A DNA stretch of 64,000 bases from Saccharicrinis sp963675435 (lineage in GTDB: Bacteria > Bacteroidota > Bacteroidia > Bacteroidales > Marinilabiliaceae), in contig OY776216.1 of the NCBI GenBank assembly GCA_963675435.1, positions 4,898,001 to 4,962,000 on the forward strand. The letters are read 5' to 3'. The translations under genes were made by a program, and so were the position numbers. Each line of letters starts with the position of its first letter. Position 1 is the first letter of the stretch. This document shows positions 45,927 through 55,246 of the stretch, in pieces. Below the pieces are notes generated by a model that was not told the origin of the DNA, searched no databases, and worked only from the letters and a program-made list of their open reading frames with translations.

Positions 45927-46005
45927 ATATTTTACTTTTTCTTAAACTTTTACAAATTACGGAAAAGTCTTTTATTGGTTTTTGGTTACAAAAATACACA
46001 ATTGA

Positions 46006-47454
46006 TTAACTTATAAAGTTAGATGTAAAATTTAACATAATTACAAAAAACAACAATAATAAAATAAAAACTAAAATCGGATTACATCTTGATGTTAAAT
46101 AATAAGTATCTTTTTTATTTAAATAAAATACTGATTCTAATACTTCATTCTTATTATATACTTCATTTAACACATATCCCTGATTATCAATAATACAAGA
46201 TAATCCACACCAAGAAGACCTTACTATATATTTATTAAAAATAATTGCATTACAAACTGACAATAATCTAGTCAAATTTTTATAGTGATAATTATTAATA
46301 AATGGCTCTCGAGCAATTACAAATAAAGCACCAACCTCATTTTTTAGCTTTTCCTTAAGATTTTGCTCAAAAAACGATTCATAACAAATTGATACATGGA
46401 TCGAATCTGCATTACAGACAAATATACTCTCATTATTATCGGGTGTAATATAAGTTTCTGACAGATAATTTTTATAAACATCAAAATTCTTTATACCAGC
46501 TAACATTTTAGGAATTTCTTCTCCCAGAGGAACCAATACATCCTTATACCTCTTTTTAACAACATCATCATTAATTAGTACAGCTAAAACTTGCTGCTTA
46601 CCCCATGTTGATAAATTAGCTCCAATAATTGTTATAAGTGAATCTTTTTTAAACTGAAGGTTATTTTTTATTATTGACTCTATTATCCAATTATCTTCAG
46701 GAATTTCATTATTTAAATTTATTACCAATTCAGGAAAAACATCATAGCATACACCTTTTGTTAAACTATCATTACTTGATTCAATGATACTATCCTGAAT
46801 TTGTTCAATAAAACAAACACTGCTGTAACTATGAATCTTTACTCTACGTGCTTCATTAGTTTTCATTGGAGTGTCAGAAATAATTAAGGATAGCATAATT
46901 GGAAGAAATACTACAGTAATAATTATAGAAAAGTATTTAAATGATATAAAACCTTTTCGCATACTAACAACAATCCCACATGTTATCAAAACATTAACAA
47001 CAATCACCCATAATGAACCTCCCAAAACTCCTGTATAATTATACCAATGTATAATTGAAGCATTATTTGCTAGTAAAATACCTAAGTAACTAAATGGTGT
47101 TTTAAAAAACCATTGAGAAATAAAATATTCCATCAAGATCCATAAACAAATAAAATATATATGTTTAAATTTCAAATTAGATAGTAAAACTATAAATGGC
47201 AATAGCTCTAATACAGAAAAAACGCCTATTAAAACCGGGATATAGACTTTTACATCATCAATATTAAAAGAATATAGAAACTGATAATTAAAAGCATTCC
47301 AAATGATTAAAAATAGAATAGTCGCTAATAAAATTTTGTAATATTTGATATTTTCTTTATTACTAAAACAATATAATAATGGTACTAAGCAAATAAATGA
47401 TAAATAGTAAAGAGAATATGATGCACAAACCATCAACCCGGAAATACCCCCCAT
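46006..47454 (-). CDS. Divergent apolipoprotein N-acyltransferase (Lnt-like)
   Basis: 482 residues from the ATG at 47454, 16 bp after the S41 stop. An earlier in-frame ATG at 47556 would overlap the S41 gene by 86 bp and adds a basic leader foreign to Lnt. About seven membrane helices (5-30, 35-55, 72-90, 95-110, 125-150, 180-200 and C-terminal 455-480) frame a nitrilase-type domain. The catalytic triad is visible: Glu242 (VFPELV), Lys304 (YKDVLVPLGE), Cys357 (SICYES). Lnt-type TPFSYLGILLANN precedes it. Lnt adds the third acyl chain to lipoproteins. Its position among four lipoprotein genes suggests dedicated service to them. Sequence is divergent from housekeeping Lnt. Confidence 0.8.
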   Translation of the reverse strand: MGGISGLMVCASYSLYYLSFICLVPLLYCFSNKENIKYYKILLATILFLIIWNAFNYQFLYSFNIDDVKVYIPVLIGVFSVLELLPFIVLLSNLKFKHIYFICLWILMEYFISQWFFKTPFSYLGILLANNASIIHWYNYTGVLGGSLWVIVVNVLITCGIVVSMRKGFISFKYFSIIITVVFLPIMLSLIISDTPMKTNEARRVKIHSYSSVCFIEQIQDSIIESSNDSLTKGVCYDVFPELVINLNNEIPEDNWIIESIIKNNLQFKKDSLITIIGANLSTWGKQQVLAVLINDDVVKKRYKDVLVPLGEEIPKMLAGIKNFDVYKNYLSETYITPDNNESIFVCNADSIHVSICYESFFEQNLKEKLKNEVGALFVIAREPFINNYHYKNLTRLLSVCNAIIFNKYIVRSSWCGLSCIIDNQGYVLNEVYNKNEVLESVFYLNKKDTYYLTSRCNPILVFILLLLFFVIMLNFTSNFIS

Positions 47455-47470
47455 TATAAGATATTGTTGC

Positions 47471-48487
47471 TCAATTATTTCTTTGCAATATCTCAAGCGC
47501 TTTCTCCAATTGTGGATCAATACCTGTTTCTCTATGTTCATTTTCCCAAAAATCATTATCTCTTATAACTTCAACATCTGGATTAATTCCCTCCTCAATT
47601 ACCTCTCCCTCCAGATTATAAATTTTTGTAAATGTATAAGTAAGTCCCCAACCATTTGGTAAATATACCGAGTTTATAGTTCCTCCTCCGCCTCCTGTTT
47701 TTTGACCCACTAAAGTACTATTAGTTAAATCTTTCATTACCGATGCCATAAAATTACCCATACTATAAGTATTATCATTAATTAAAACAACTTTAGGTAT
47801 TGAATTTGACATGATACCTTTTCCATTTAAATTCACTGAAAACTTTCGAGTAAAATTCTGCCGATTAATTCCATTTCGATACTGCTCATAGTAAGCAATA
47901 CTTGTAGTATCTATAAAAATATCCAGCAACTCCAAGCCTGTTATATATCCACCAATGCAATCTCTTAAATCTAATACAAAACCATTTTCGTAATTATAAT
48001 CGCTCAACGGCAAACTGCTACCTGATATTCCTTTGAAATTATACAATACTCTTAGATAAGCAATTTTATTAGGTAATTGACCTAAATGAAGACAGTCATA
48101 TTCCTTTAAATTAGTTAAATTATAAAAACCATAAACCATCCCAAAACTTATTTCAGGAACCTCTAATTCTGATTCATAACTAATTCCATAATCATCCTTA
48201 ATACTTATCCAAACATGTCGATCATGCAATAGATCAATAATTTCTTGGTACAATTTTTTAGCTTCCTGATCACTTGCTACTTTTTTAAACTTGGTATAAT
48301 AATTTATATATACTGCATCCCAGTCTACACTTTTCTCCTTAAAAAATACGTAGCGTTCATTAAGAATATCCCAAAATGACTGAAATGTATTCAAATACCC
48401 CTCTTCTTCATTAATAAGATTATCAGTACATGAAAAAGTTATAACCGTAAATAGCAATACTACTATAATATCTTTCACTTTTATCAT
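47471..48487 (-). CDS. S41-family peptidase lipoprotein
   Basis: 338 residues. The signal peptide ends at lipobox Cys20 (VITFSC). An N-terminal helical part (FQSFWDILNERYVFF) and the S41/tricorn-type catalytic domain follow. Strand motif GFVLDLRDCIGG (170-180), INDNTYSMGNFMASV with the probable nucleophile Ser242, and VGQKTGGGGG are visible. There is no clear PDZ domain. S41 peptidases cut C-terminal hydrophobic tails. It is between the barrel gene and the Lnt-like gene, 6 bp after the barrel stop. A role in maturing or shedding the neighbours' products is inference. Confidence 0.85.
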   Translation of the reverse strand: MIKVKDIIVVLLFTVITFSCTDNLINEEEGYLNTFQSFWDILNERYVFFKEKSVDWDAVYINYYTKFKKVASDQEAKKLYQEIIDLLHDRHVWISIKDDYGISYESELEVPEISFGMVYGFYNLTNLKEYDCLHLGQLPNKIAYLRVLYNFKGISGSSLPLSDYNYENGFVLDLRDCIGGYITGLELLDIFIDTTSIAYYEQYRNGINRQNFTRKFSVNLNGKGIMSNSIPKVVLINDNTYSMGNFMASVMKDLTNSTLVGQKTGGGGGTINSVYLPNGWGLTYTFTKIYNLEGEVIEEGINPDVEVIRDNDFWENEHRETGIDPQLEKALEILQRNN

Positions 48488-48493
48488 TTTATC

Positions 48494-49312
48494 CTAAAAT
48501 CTAATACCTATTCCAAATTGATGCTGCATATATTTCTGATTTTCGATACCTTTTGAATAAGTATGATATTTATATCTGTATAAAAAACAAACATTCATTT
48601 GGCTCATTGGTACTCCTACTTTAAATTCGAAATCAATTTGCATTAATCTACCAATAAAAACTAAATCATTTGGATGTAAATAATATGAATCTGAAGGTTT
48701 GACATTGTTTGATTTATATGGAGCTTCAGGAAAATATCCACCTCCTACAATTGGAACACAAACAAAATTTTCAATAACAATATCTTTTATTTTAGTCTGA
48801 TTTCTTAATGTAAAATCAATCCCAGTGGTCCATCTGCCAAAAACATCTGCACCTAATAAACCATTATTGTCATTAACCTTCTCTGATTCTACAAATTCGG
48901 CTTCTGATTTCAACAATCCTCCAATATAAATTTGATTTTCAAAACAATGCGATTGATTAAAAATTTCCCATTCCCTACCAATACCACACTTCCCCCCGTA
49001 AAACTCATACATACTCTGACTTCCATAAACCTTTACATTACGATTTAATCCACCAGCATTAAAATCAACGAGCAAATAACTCCGATGATTATTACGGTTA
49101 TCATTTTTGGCAATAGTATATTTTAAACCAATGACTCTACCTTTAACCCCGTTAGGAATAGTCTGTTCATTATTATATGCAACACACCCCACCTTAAAAC
49201 TTAATTCATGGGTTATTTCATGATGTTGCCCATAAACAAACAACTGAGTACATAACAATGCTAATTGTATAATAATTACTTTTCTCAATGAAATCAGAAT
49301 AATACTCGTCAT
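48494..49312 (-). CDS. Outer-membrane beta-barrel protein of unknown function
   Basis: 272 residues. A signal peptide ends about residue 29 (FVYGQ). Alternating strands with aromatic girdles and a final GIGIRF indicate a small outer-membrane barrel. The proposed ATG at 49312 lies in the stem of a 12-bp hairpin; a TTG at 49288 (LRKVIIIQLALL) would give a more typical signal peptide. Its stop is 6 bp before the S41 peptidase start. No family name is recognised. Confidence 0.65.
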   Translation of the reverse strand: MTSIILISLRKVIIIQLALLCTQLFVYGQHHEITHELSFKVGCVAYNNEQTIPNGVKGRVIGLKYTIAKNDNRNNHRSYLLVDFNAGGLNRNVKVYGSQSMYEFYGGKCGIGREWEIFNQSHCFENQIYIGGLLKSEAEFVESEKVNDNNGLLGADVFGRWTTGIDFTLRNQTKIKDIVIENFVCVPIVGGGYFPEAPYKSNNVKPSDSYYLHPNDLVFIGRLMQIDFEFKVGVPMSQMNVCFLYRYKYHTYSKGIENQKYMQHQFGIGIRF

Positions 49313-49332
49313 AGCTAAGAAGCTATGACGAG
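49305..49332 (-). promoter_or_regulatory. Perfect 12-bp hairpin over a start codon
   Basis: Arms CTCGTCATAGCT (49305-49316) and its exact complement (49321-49332) with a 4-nt loop lie between two genes of the cluster. The ATG of the barrel gene is in one arm. There is no T tail, so it is not a typical terminator. It could limit barrel translation or mark an RNA processing site. Confidence 0.65.
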
Positions 49333-49349
49333 CTTAAAAACATTCTTAA

Positions 49350-50195
49350 TTAATTATTAATCTCTCTTACTAAAACCATAGGCAAAATGGCATGACTCTC
49401 ACCAAATACTCTATAACTAGTACTATCAAGTTCTGCTATTTCAATATTTCCCCTCAATAAAGTTACATAAGCCAAAGCTTTATTAGGGATATTATCAAAT
49501 AACTTACTATTCAACACTACTTCTCCATCATCTTCATTAATAACATCAATATTCCTTACATAAGTAGCTTCATCTACATCCTCAGAAAGAACAGTTCCAA
49601 GCCATTCAACAATTACAACCAAACCATTTTCGTTATTTACATCTGCATTCCACTTTAGAATAAAATTATCGTAATAACAATATGGATATAACTCTTGTGC
49701 TGTTTCGATAGGGGGTGATAATATTTCAACTAACTCAGGAACATACATTTCTATTGCCACTGTATCTGCTGAAGAAGCACTCTTCAATTTACTATTTGAG
49801 CTTAAAATAAATTTCACATCCTGACCATACCAACTATTAAATAAATCATGTCCCTTGGTAATTGGCGAACTCTTTAAATTACTAACCCCAGCTAAAACAT
49901 CGTGATTATTTGCTGTAAAAGCAATTTGTTTAGTACTCTTCAAACCATTTTCTTGTTCTACAAAAATTGGAACTAGTTCCTCATCAGATAAAGAATTCTG
50001 TTTTACAGAAGAATACCCAGCTAAATAACTATCATTATTAAAGTAATTACTATAAACAGAAGGTTCCGTTGCCAAAACACACTCTTTCACTTCATTATCA
50101 ATTACATTTGAAACACCTTGTTCGCTATTTTGTTTTTCTTTTTCACAAGAAAATAAGATAATTGCGAGTATTACCAATATATATATATTCTTCAT
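49350..50195 (-). CDS. Lipoprotein of unknown function (281 aa)
   Basis: The lipobox ends at Cys17 (IILFSCEKE), with acidic residues after it. No domain is recognised. The middle has SSADTVAIEMYVPELVEILSP, and the C-terminal half looks beta-rich with Ig/FN3-like spacing. Its ATG overlaps the upstream stop by one base (TAATG), so the pair is translationally coupled. Probably surface or periplasmic. Second lipoprotein of the cluster. Confidence 0.75.
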   Translation of the reverse strand: MKNIYILVILAIILFSCEKEKQNSEQGVSNVIDNEVKECVLATEPSVYSNYFNNDSYLAGYSSVKQNSLSDEELVPIFVEQENGLKSTKQIAFTANNHDVLAGVSNLKSSPITKGHDLFNSWYGQDVKFILSSNSKLKSASSADTVAIEMYVPELVEILSPPIETAQELYPYCYYDNFILKWNADVNNENGLVVIVEWLGTVLSEDVDEATYVRNIDVINEDDGEVVLNSKLFDNIPNKALAYVTLLRGNIEIAELDSTSYRVFGESHAILPMVLVREINN

Positions 50196-50815
50196 TACAA
50201 AATTGCTTTTAAATATTTACCATCTTTATACATTAAAACTGGCTTAGGTTTTATTATGCCCCCGTGATATCCATTTGATACCTTTTTATAAACCCCCTGG
50301 ATAACTCCGCTTTGTGGTGAATCCAACTGATTTGCCATACTTGATTTTGTCCACACAACATAACCTTCTCCCCCATTCCTATCTGCATGTAATCCACTTT
50401 TTATTTCAACCTTAACTTCAAATTCTTTTTTAGAATTCTTAGGAGTATAAATATTATTTATACTCCATTTTCCAAGATCACTATGATTTGAATTTGTATA
50501 AGAGGTAGTTTTACTGGTTGTACCTTTACAGCCATTTGCCGATACCGAAACTTTTATTATGGATTTAGACTGCTCATAATGATCTCCAAAAACATCTAGC
50601 AAAGAAGCGATATAACTACTATTAGGATAGACAGAACTAGAATAACATAACAAATCAGACGCATTCTCCGGATGCTTTAATTCAACATATTGATAATGTA
50701 TAACATCACTTTTTTGCCAAGTACAATCGGGTGTAGAACGAGGATTACCAATAGGATATTTACAACTACATATAAGCAGCACAAATAGACTACAAAACAA
50801 TAATTTATTAATCAT
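50195..50815 (-). CDS. Lipoprotein of unknown function (206 aa)
   Basis: The lipobox ends at Cys18 (LLICSCKY). The mature protein is beta-rich with Ser/Asn/Thr-rich loops and further Cys near 31, 57 and 99. No family recognised. It is coupled by TAATG to the next lipoprotein and heads the five-gene transcript after a structured 5' leader. Confident as a gene, not in function. Confidence 0.75.
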   Translation of the reverse strand: MINKLLFCSLFVLLICSCKYPIGNPRSTPDCTWQKSDVIHYQYVELKHPENASDLLCYSSSVYPNSSYIASLLDVFGDHYEQSKSIIKVSVSANGCKGTTSKTTSYTNSNHSDLGKWSINNIYTPKNSKKEFEVKVEIKSGLHADRNGGEGYVVWTKSSMANQLDSPQSGVIQGVYKKVSNGYHGGIIKPKPVLMYKDGKYLKAIL

Positions 50816-50829
50816 TTTATTATTTTTGC

Positions 50830-50911
50830 AATGAGAGCTGCAACTCTCATTAATTACTATACTTTGTCTCCAACGTTTGAAATATTTCGGTATTTTAGGC
50901 TTGGAGGCTTT
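50830..50911 (-). promoter_or_regulatory. Structured 5' leader of the lipoprotein transcript
   Basis: The gap between the LRR gene and the 206-residue lipoprotein holds a proximal 8-bp hairpin (AATGAGAG, 50830-50837 with 50844-50851) 15 bp before the ATG and a distal CTCCAA/TTGGAG pairing (50868-50873, 50901-50906). It may be a leader or the end of the LRR transcript. No known riboswitch class is recognised. Confidence 0.4.
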
Positions 50912-50993
50912 TTCCTTATCCCGCTACTCTGAGACTACTATTGTTCGTCACAAAACAGAAGTTGATACTATTTACTTTTTTAAAATATTTATT

Positions 50994-52361
50994 TTATTGT
51001 TTATTATTACTACATAACCCATTTTCAAAATCCTCAATAGTAGGATTATATAAATTGTGATATACATAAAACTCATCTAGTACATGAGCTTTTATAGCAT
51101 TTGAAATGGAACAAAAATCTTTTAATAGAGGATTTGCTAAAGCTGATTTTTCATAGCCTCCTATTACTAATTTTTTATTTATCGCAATTAGGTTTTCCAA
51201 ACCGGCTAAAGAAGTCAAATTAGGATTGCTTGTTATGAATATTTCATCTACACTTTCTAAATTCTCCAAACCTTCAAGTGATTCAATATTTTGCATTTCC
51301 GTAATCATTAATGTACCAACAGTTTTTAATGACTTTAATCCATAAAAATTAGATATAGAAGGATTACCTGATAATATCATACTATTAAGTTGCATATACT
51401 GCAATAACCCATTAAGATCTTTTATACCTTTACAATATAGAATTGAAATGGAAGTAACCTTATTCAATTCTGACAAAAAATTTACATTATCAATATTATC
51501 ACAATAGCTTATATCAACTGAGCTACAGGCTATATCCTGATTAAAACAAAATACTTTGCAATTTAAATTTGATATTGACAATGTATTTAGGATTGAAACT
51601 GTTGGTAGACTTATGGTATCCAGATTTATCAATTCTGACACATACAATTTTCCAATATAACGTAGAGTATTAAGATCTTTTATTGCCCTAAGCATTGGAT
51701 TATTTGTAATTGCTAACGATTCAACTTTGCGGATATTATTTAAATTACTAATTGACTCCAATTTAAGATTACCTGATATATTTACCCTTTCTGCTTCCTC
51801 TATACTATCAAGTCCTTTTAAACAACTCAGTTTTTCATTTTCGCTAATATCAAGAGTTTCAACTTCACGAACTCCTTCCAATCCATTAAGATTAGTCAAC
51901 ATATCACAATCAGACACTGACAAATAAGAAAGTTTATTAATCTGATCTAAACCTTTTAATGATGTAAGTTTCGGATTAACTGAAATACTTAAACTACTCA
52001 ATTCTCCTTTCAGTTTTTTAAAATCCGGTAAGGATTTAAGTATATAATTATCACATATGCTTATTCCACTATCAACAGCGACTATATTTTCTAATCCTAC
52101 TAACAATTCAAGCATTGGATTATTCTTAATGATTAATCTTCCTCCTATATTTTGTAGTGAGCTTAAACCTTCCAGATTATATATAAACTCACCTGATATA
52201 ATAATATCTCCGGGAACTGAAGTATAATGAAAATTATCAACTTGTTTTTGCGATGTAATTTCTAACCTTTCAGGGATGGAATCATCTTCATTACACGCAT
52301 AAAGAAATACTAAAACAAAGAAAGATATACCATATCTGGCATATGTATTTAAAAGATTCAT
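50994..52361 (-). CDS. LRR-like (receptor-L-type) lipoprotein
   Basis: 455 residues. Lipobox Cys23 (LYACNED) follows a hydrophobic leader. From about 55 to 430 there are some fourteen irregular repeats of about 20-25 residues of the type LxxLxxLxxIxxLxIxxNxxL (for example LTNLNGLEGVREVETLDIS). They resemble receptor-L/LRR solenoids of Bacteroidota surface proteins used for binding. The C-terminal 30 residues are non-repeated. It is upstream of the other cluster genes in the same direction, separated by a 178-bp structured gap, so it may be the recognition component. Confidence 0.8.
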   Translation of the reverse strand: MNLLNTYARYGISFFVLVFLYACNEDDSIPERLEITSQKQVDNFHYTSVPGDIIISGEFIYNLEGLSSLQNIGGRLIIKNNPMLELLVGLENIVAVDSGISICDNYILKSLPDFKKLKGELSSLSISVNPKLTSLKGLDQINKLSYLSVSDCDMLTNLNGLEGVREVETLDISENEKLSCLKGLDSIEEAERVNISGNLKLESISNLNNIRKVESLAITNNPMLRAIKDLNTLRYIGKLYVSELINLDTISLPTVSILNTLSISNLNCKVFCFNQDIACSSVDISYCDNIDNVNFLSELNKVTSISILYCKGIKDLNGLLQYMQLNSMILSGNPSISNFYGLKSLKTVGTLMITEMQNIESLEGLENLESVDEIFITSNPNLTSLAGLENLIAINKKLVIGGYEKSALANPLLKDFCSISNAIKAHVLDEFYVYHNLYNPTIEDFENGLCSNNKQ

Positions 52362-52649
52362 AAGTATAGAATTTGGTCGATGATATTATTAGTTAAAGAT
52401 GATTTCAATATATAAGTTATATCAATCTAACTCATAAATTGAAAATCAATACAAAATATACAAAGTAGTTATAATTTGTTTGGAATTATGTTTGGTTTTA
52501 AGAATTCTCATGTTCAAATTTTAGTTCTGGTTAATAACGCATTCAAAGATATTTTTTTTTTTAAATAAAACAAATTTTTACACTAAAATCATGGAATTAC
52601 AGTAGTCTTCAGACCTTAATACTAAAATAATGAAGATTAAAAAACTACT

Positions 52650-53414
52650 TCAACACACTTCTCTGATCACTGTTAGCCTCACACTAAAAACTGATTTTGA
52701 ACTTGCTTTATTAATTCCACAAAAATATATTTCATTTTTAATTTCATGCTGCAATTGATGGATATTACTGTAACATTCTACATCATCATTTAAAAATGCT
52801 TCGCCTAAAAAGTTGATATCATACTCAATAACCGTATATGAACTATGATATTGAAATGGAATTAAATCTAAAACCCACTGCGAATACTTAAAATTATTGA
52901 CATGTTTACTCAAATCCAGATCACTGTTTTTTACCACAACGGTTTTTAGTAAATCCATATTTGCAGGAACCTTCAGTTTATCGGTGGTAAAAGGTAAGCT
53001 GTACACTTCTCCGGGATCATACTGCTCATTAAACCCATGATGAAAATGAGGTTTTCGGGTTTGAGCATCTAAAATCATCCAGCTGGTGGCACACTCTCCT
53101 ATCTTTTCTCCCTTATGATAAACTTCAAAGTTTCTATCAGCAAAACAGCCCTTCCCTGGTTTTGGATAGGTTTTAATTAATATATCTTCTTTCCATTTGG
53201 GCCAATAGCTCATCTTTAACTTTTGACGAATTAACACCCAAAATGTATTGTTATTTATCATATCCTCGTAACCATAGCCAAGCATAGCTGCATGGTCATA
53301 GGCAATATCCTGCAACAATCCCAATAATCCGTATAAGCCCAATTGTTTATTGCTGTTTATTAAAAGGCTATTTATGGTGTATTCTTTTTGTAGGATTAAA
53401 TCTTCTTTTTTCAT
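52650..53414 (-). CDS. Acyl-ACP thioesterase (FatA/FatB-type double hotdog)
   Basis: 254 residues with two hotdog domains. Domain 1 ends in NRNFEVY-like wording (CFADRNFEVYHKGEKIG, ATSWMILD). Domain 2 begins at the DLDLSKHVNNFKYSQWVLD signature, containing the catalytic Asp/His/Asn. It releases fatty acids from acyl carrier protein in the cytosol. Length matches bacterial members. It is monocistronic. It is not linked by direction spacing to the cluster upstream (288-bp gap). Confidence 0.9.
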   Translation of the reverse strand: MKKEDLILQKEYTINSLLINSNKQLGLYGLLGLLQDIAYDHAAMLGYGYEDMINNNTFWVLIRQKLKMSYWPKWKEDILIKTYPKPGKGCFADRNFEVYHKGEKIGECATSWMILDAQTRKPHFHHGFNEQYDPGEVYSLPFTTDKLKVPANMDLLKTVVVKNSDLDLSKHVNNFKYSQWVLDLIPFQYHSSYTVIEYDINFLGEAFLNDDVECYSNIHQLQHEIKNEIYFCGINKASSKSVFSVRLTVIREVC

Positions 53415-53734
53415 GACTCAAAAATAAAAATCTGAAGTTAGAACTTCTAAGTTAAAGGTTAAATACTTTAACTAAATTTAAAATAGTAGACATTGCCATA
53501 GATATAACTATGTTCCATAATTCGAAAAAATAAATGTATTATAATCCACATTTATGTTCAATTGTACCACCCTCCACTTGCAAAATACCATTTACCAACC
53601 TCACAATCTATCAATTACAGAAACAAACACTCTACATAGTGCAATATTGTAAATTTTAATTCTTTACAACAATATTTAATTTTGTCAATACAGATCATTA
53701 CACAATCTATTATAATCAATTTAAGACATAGCAA
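53415..53734. other. Intergenic region, 320 bp
   Basis: This lies between divergent thioesterase and esterase genes. It includes a GTTAAAG/CTTTAAC inverted repeat near 53451-53473 and otherwise AT-rich promoter DNA. No ORF or transposon end was seen. Confidence 0.5.
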
Positions 53735-55246
53735 ATGAACAAACTAGCTTTAATTGTTTTAACCATATTATTTACATGCGCCTGCAGTAATGAGGATAAA
53801 ACAAAATCTACATCAAAACCTACGCTATATACAATAGGTGATTCAACTGTTAAAAACGGACAAGGTGATGGTGCCGGAGGTTTATGGGGATGGGGAGATC
53901 CAATAAAACAGTATTTCGATTTAGAAAAAATTAATCACGAAAACCATGCCCGTGGTGGCACAAGTACAAGAACTTACCGATCGTTAGGTCTTTGGGAACC
54001 TGTGCTAGCCAAGTTGAAAAAAGGCGATTTTGTAACCATTCAGTTTGGTCATAACGATAACAGTGCAATTAACGATGAAAAACGTGCCCGTGGAACCATC
54101 AAAGGCATTGGTGATGAAACAGAGGAAATTGATAATATGCTTACGGGTAAACATGAAGTTGTACATTCATATGGTTGGTATTTAAAACAATTCATCCACG
54201 AAATTAAGGAAAAAGGTGCCACACCTATTATCATTTCTTCTATTCCTCAAAACAAATGGGAAGATGGTAAAGCATGTAGCTTTAAAGATACCTATGCAAC
54301 CTGGGCCAGACAGATAGCCATTGCCGAAAAGGTAACTTTCATCGACCTGAACCACAAAATGTCGGATTACATGGAAAAATTAGGTCCTGAAAAAGTAATG
54401 AACTACATGTTTTGGGCGAAAGACAAAACACATCCATCTGCAAAAGGTGCTGTTATTGCTGCTTCGCTGGTGGTTGAAGGTATTAAAGAAAATAAGGAGT
54501 GCGCACTTGGTAAATATGTATTAGAGAACCCTGTAATTAACTTCCCTGTTAAAAAAGATGTATTTATTTTGGGTGACTCCACAGCAGCTTTTGGTAAAGA
54601 TTCTACCATTGGTTGGGGGCGTATGATTCCTGAATTCTTTGATACAGCTCGCGTAATTGTACACAACAAAGCTCGCGGTGGACGCAGCACGCGTACATTT
54701 ATGAGTGAAGGTCTTTTAGATTCAGCATTAACCAAAATGGGAGAAGGAGATTTTGCTTTGATTCAGTTTGGACATAATGATGATTCAAATCTGGGGGCTC
54801 CAAAATACAGAGGTACTATTCACGGAACAGGTGATGAAACCGAAACAGTAACGCTTGCCGACAGTACATCTGAAGTTGTACATACCTATGGCTGGTATTT
54901 AAAACTATATATTGAAAAGGTTAAAAAAAATGGCGCCACTCCTATTGTATTATCGCTTACTCCACGTAATATGTGGAAGGATGGTAAAGTAGACCGAAGA
55001 CACCTGAATTATTGTAACTGGGCTAAAGAAGTAGCTGACTCAACCGGAGTTTTATTCCTTAATATTAACGAACGTATTGCTAACAGATATCAGGAATTAG
55101 GTCCGGATGAAGTAAGTAAATTACACCCTAAAGATCACACACATACATCAATGGAAGGCGCTCGACAAAATGCGCTCGACATTGCGAAAGCCATTCGCGA
55201 AACACGCAATTGCAAATTAAGAGGCTACATAGAGCTTCCTAATTAA
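53735..55246 (+). CDS. Tandem CE12 (rhamnogalacturonan acetylesterase-type) lipoprotein
   Basis: 503 residues. Lipobox ends at Cys17 (LFTCACSN). Two SGNH hydrolase domains lie head to tail. Domain 1 (about 26-260) has GDST with Ser37, HARGGTSTRT, QFGHNDNS and Asp230/His233 (DKTHPSAKG). Domain 2 (about 272-495) has GDST with Ser282, KARGGRSTRT, QFGHNDDS and Asp467/His470 (DHTHTS). Both catalytic sets are complete, so both should deacetylate pectin-type sugars. Single-domain CE12 is the rule; an in-protein duplication is unusual. No polysaccharide lyase is near. Confidence 0.9.
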   Translation: MNKLALIVLTILFTCACSNEDKTKSTSKPTLYTIGDSTVKNGQGDGAGGLWGWGDPIKQYFDLEKINHENHARGGTSTRTYRSLGLWEPVLAKLKKGDFVTIQFGHNDNSAINDEKRARGTIKGIGDETEEIDNMLTGKHEVVHSYGWYLKQFIHEIKEKGATPIIISSIPQNKWEDGKACSFKDTYATWARQIAIAEKVTFIDLNHKMSDYMEKLGPEKVMNYMFWAKDKTHPSAKGAVIAASLVVEGIKENKECALGKYVLENPVINFPVKKDVFILGDSTAAFGKDSTIGWGRMIPEFFDTARVIVHNKARGGRSTRTFMSEGLLDSALTKMGEGDFALIQFGHNDDSNLGAPKYRGTIHGTGDETETVTLADSTSEVVHTYGWYLKLYIEKVKKNGATPIVLSLTPRNMWKDGKVDRRHLNYCNWAKEVADSTGVLFLNINERIANRYQELGPDEVSKLHPKDHTHTSMEGARQNALDIAKAIRETRNCKLRGYIELPN

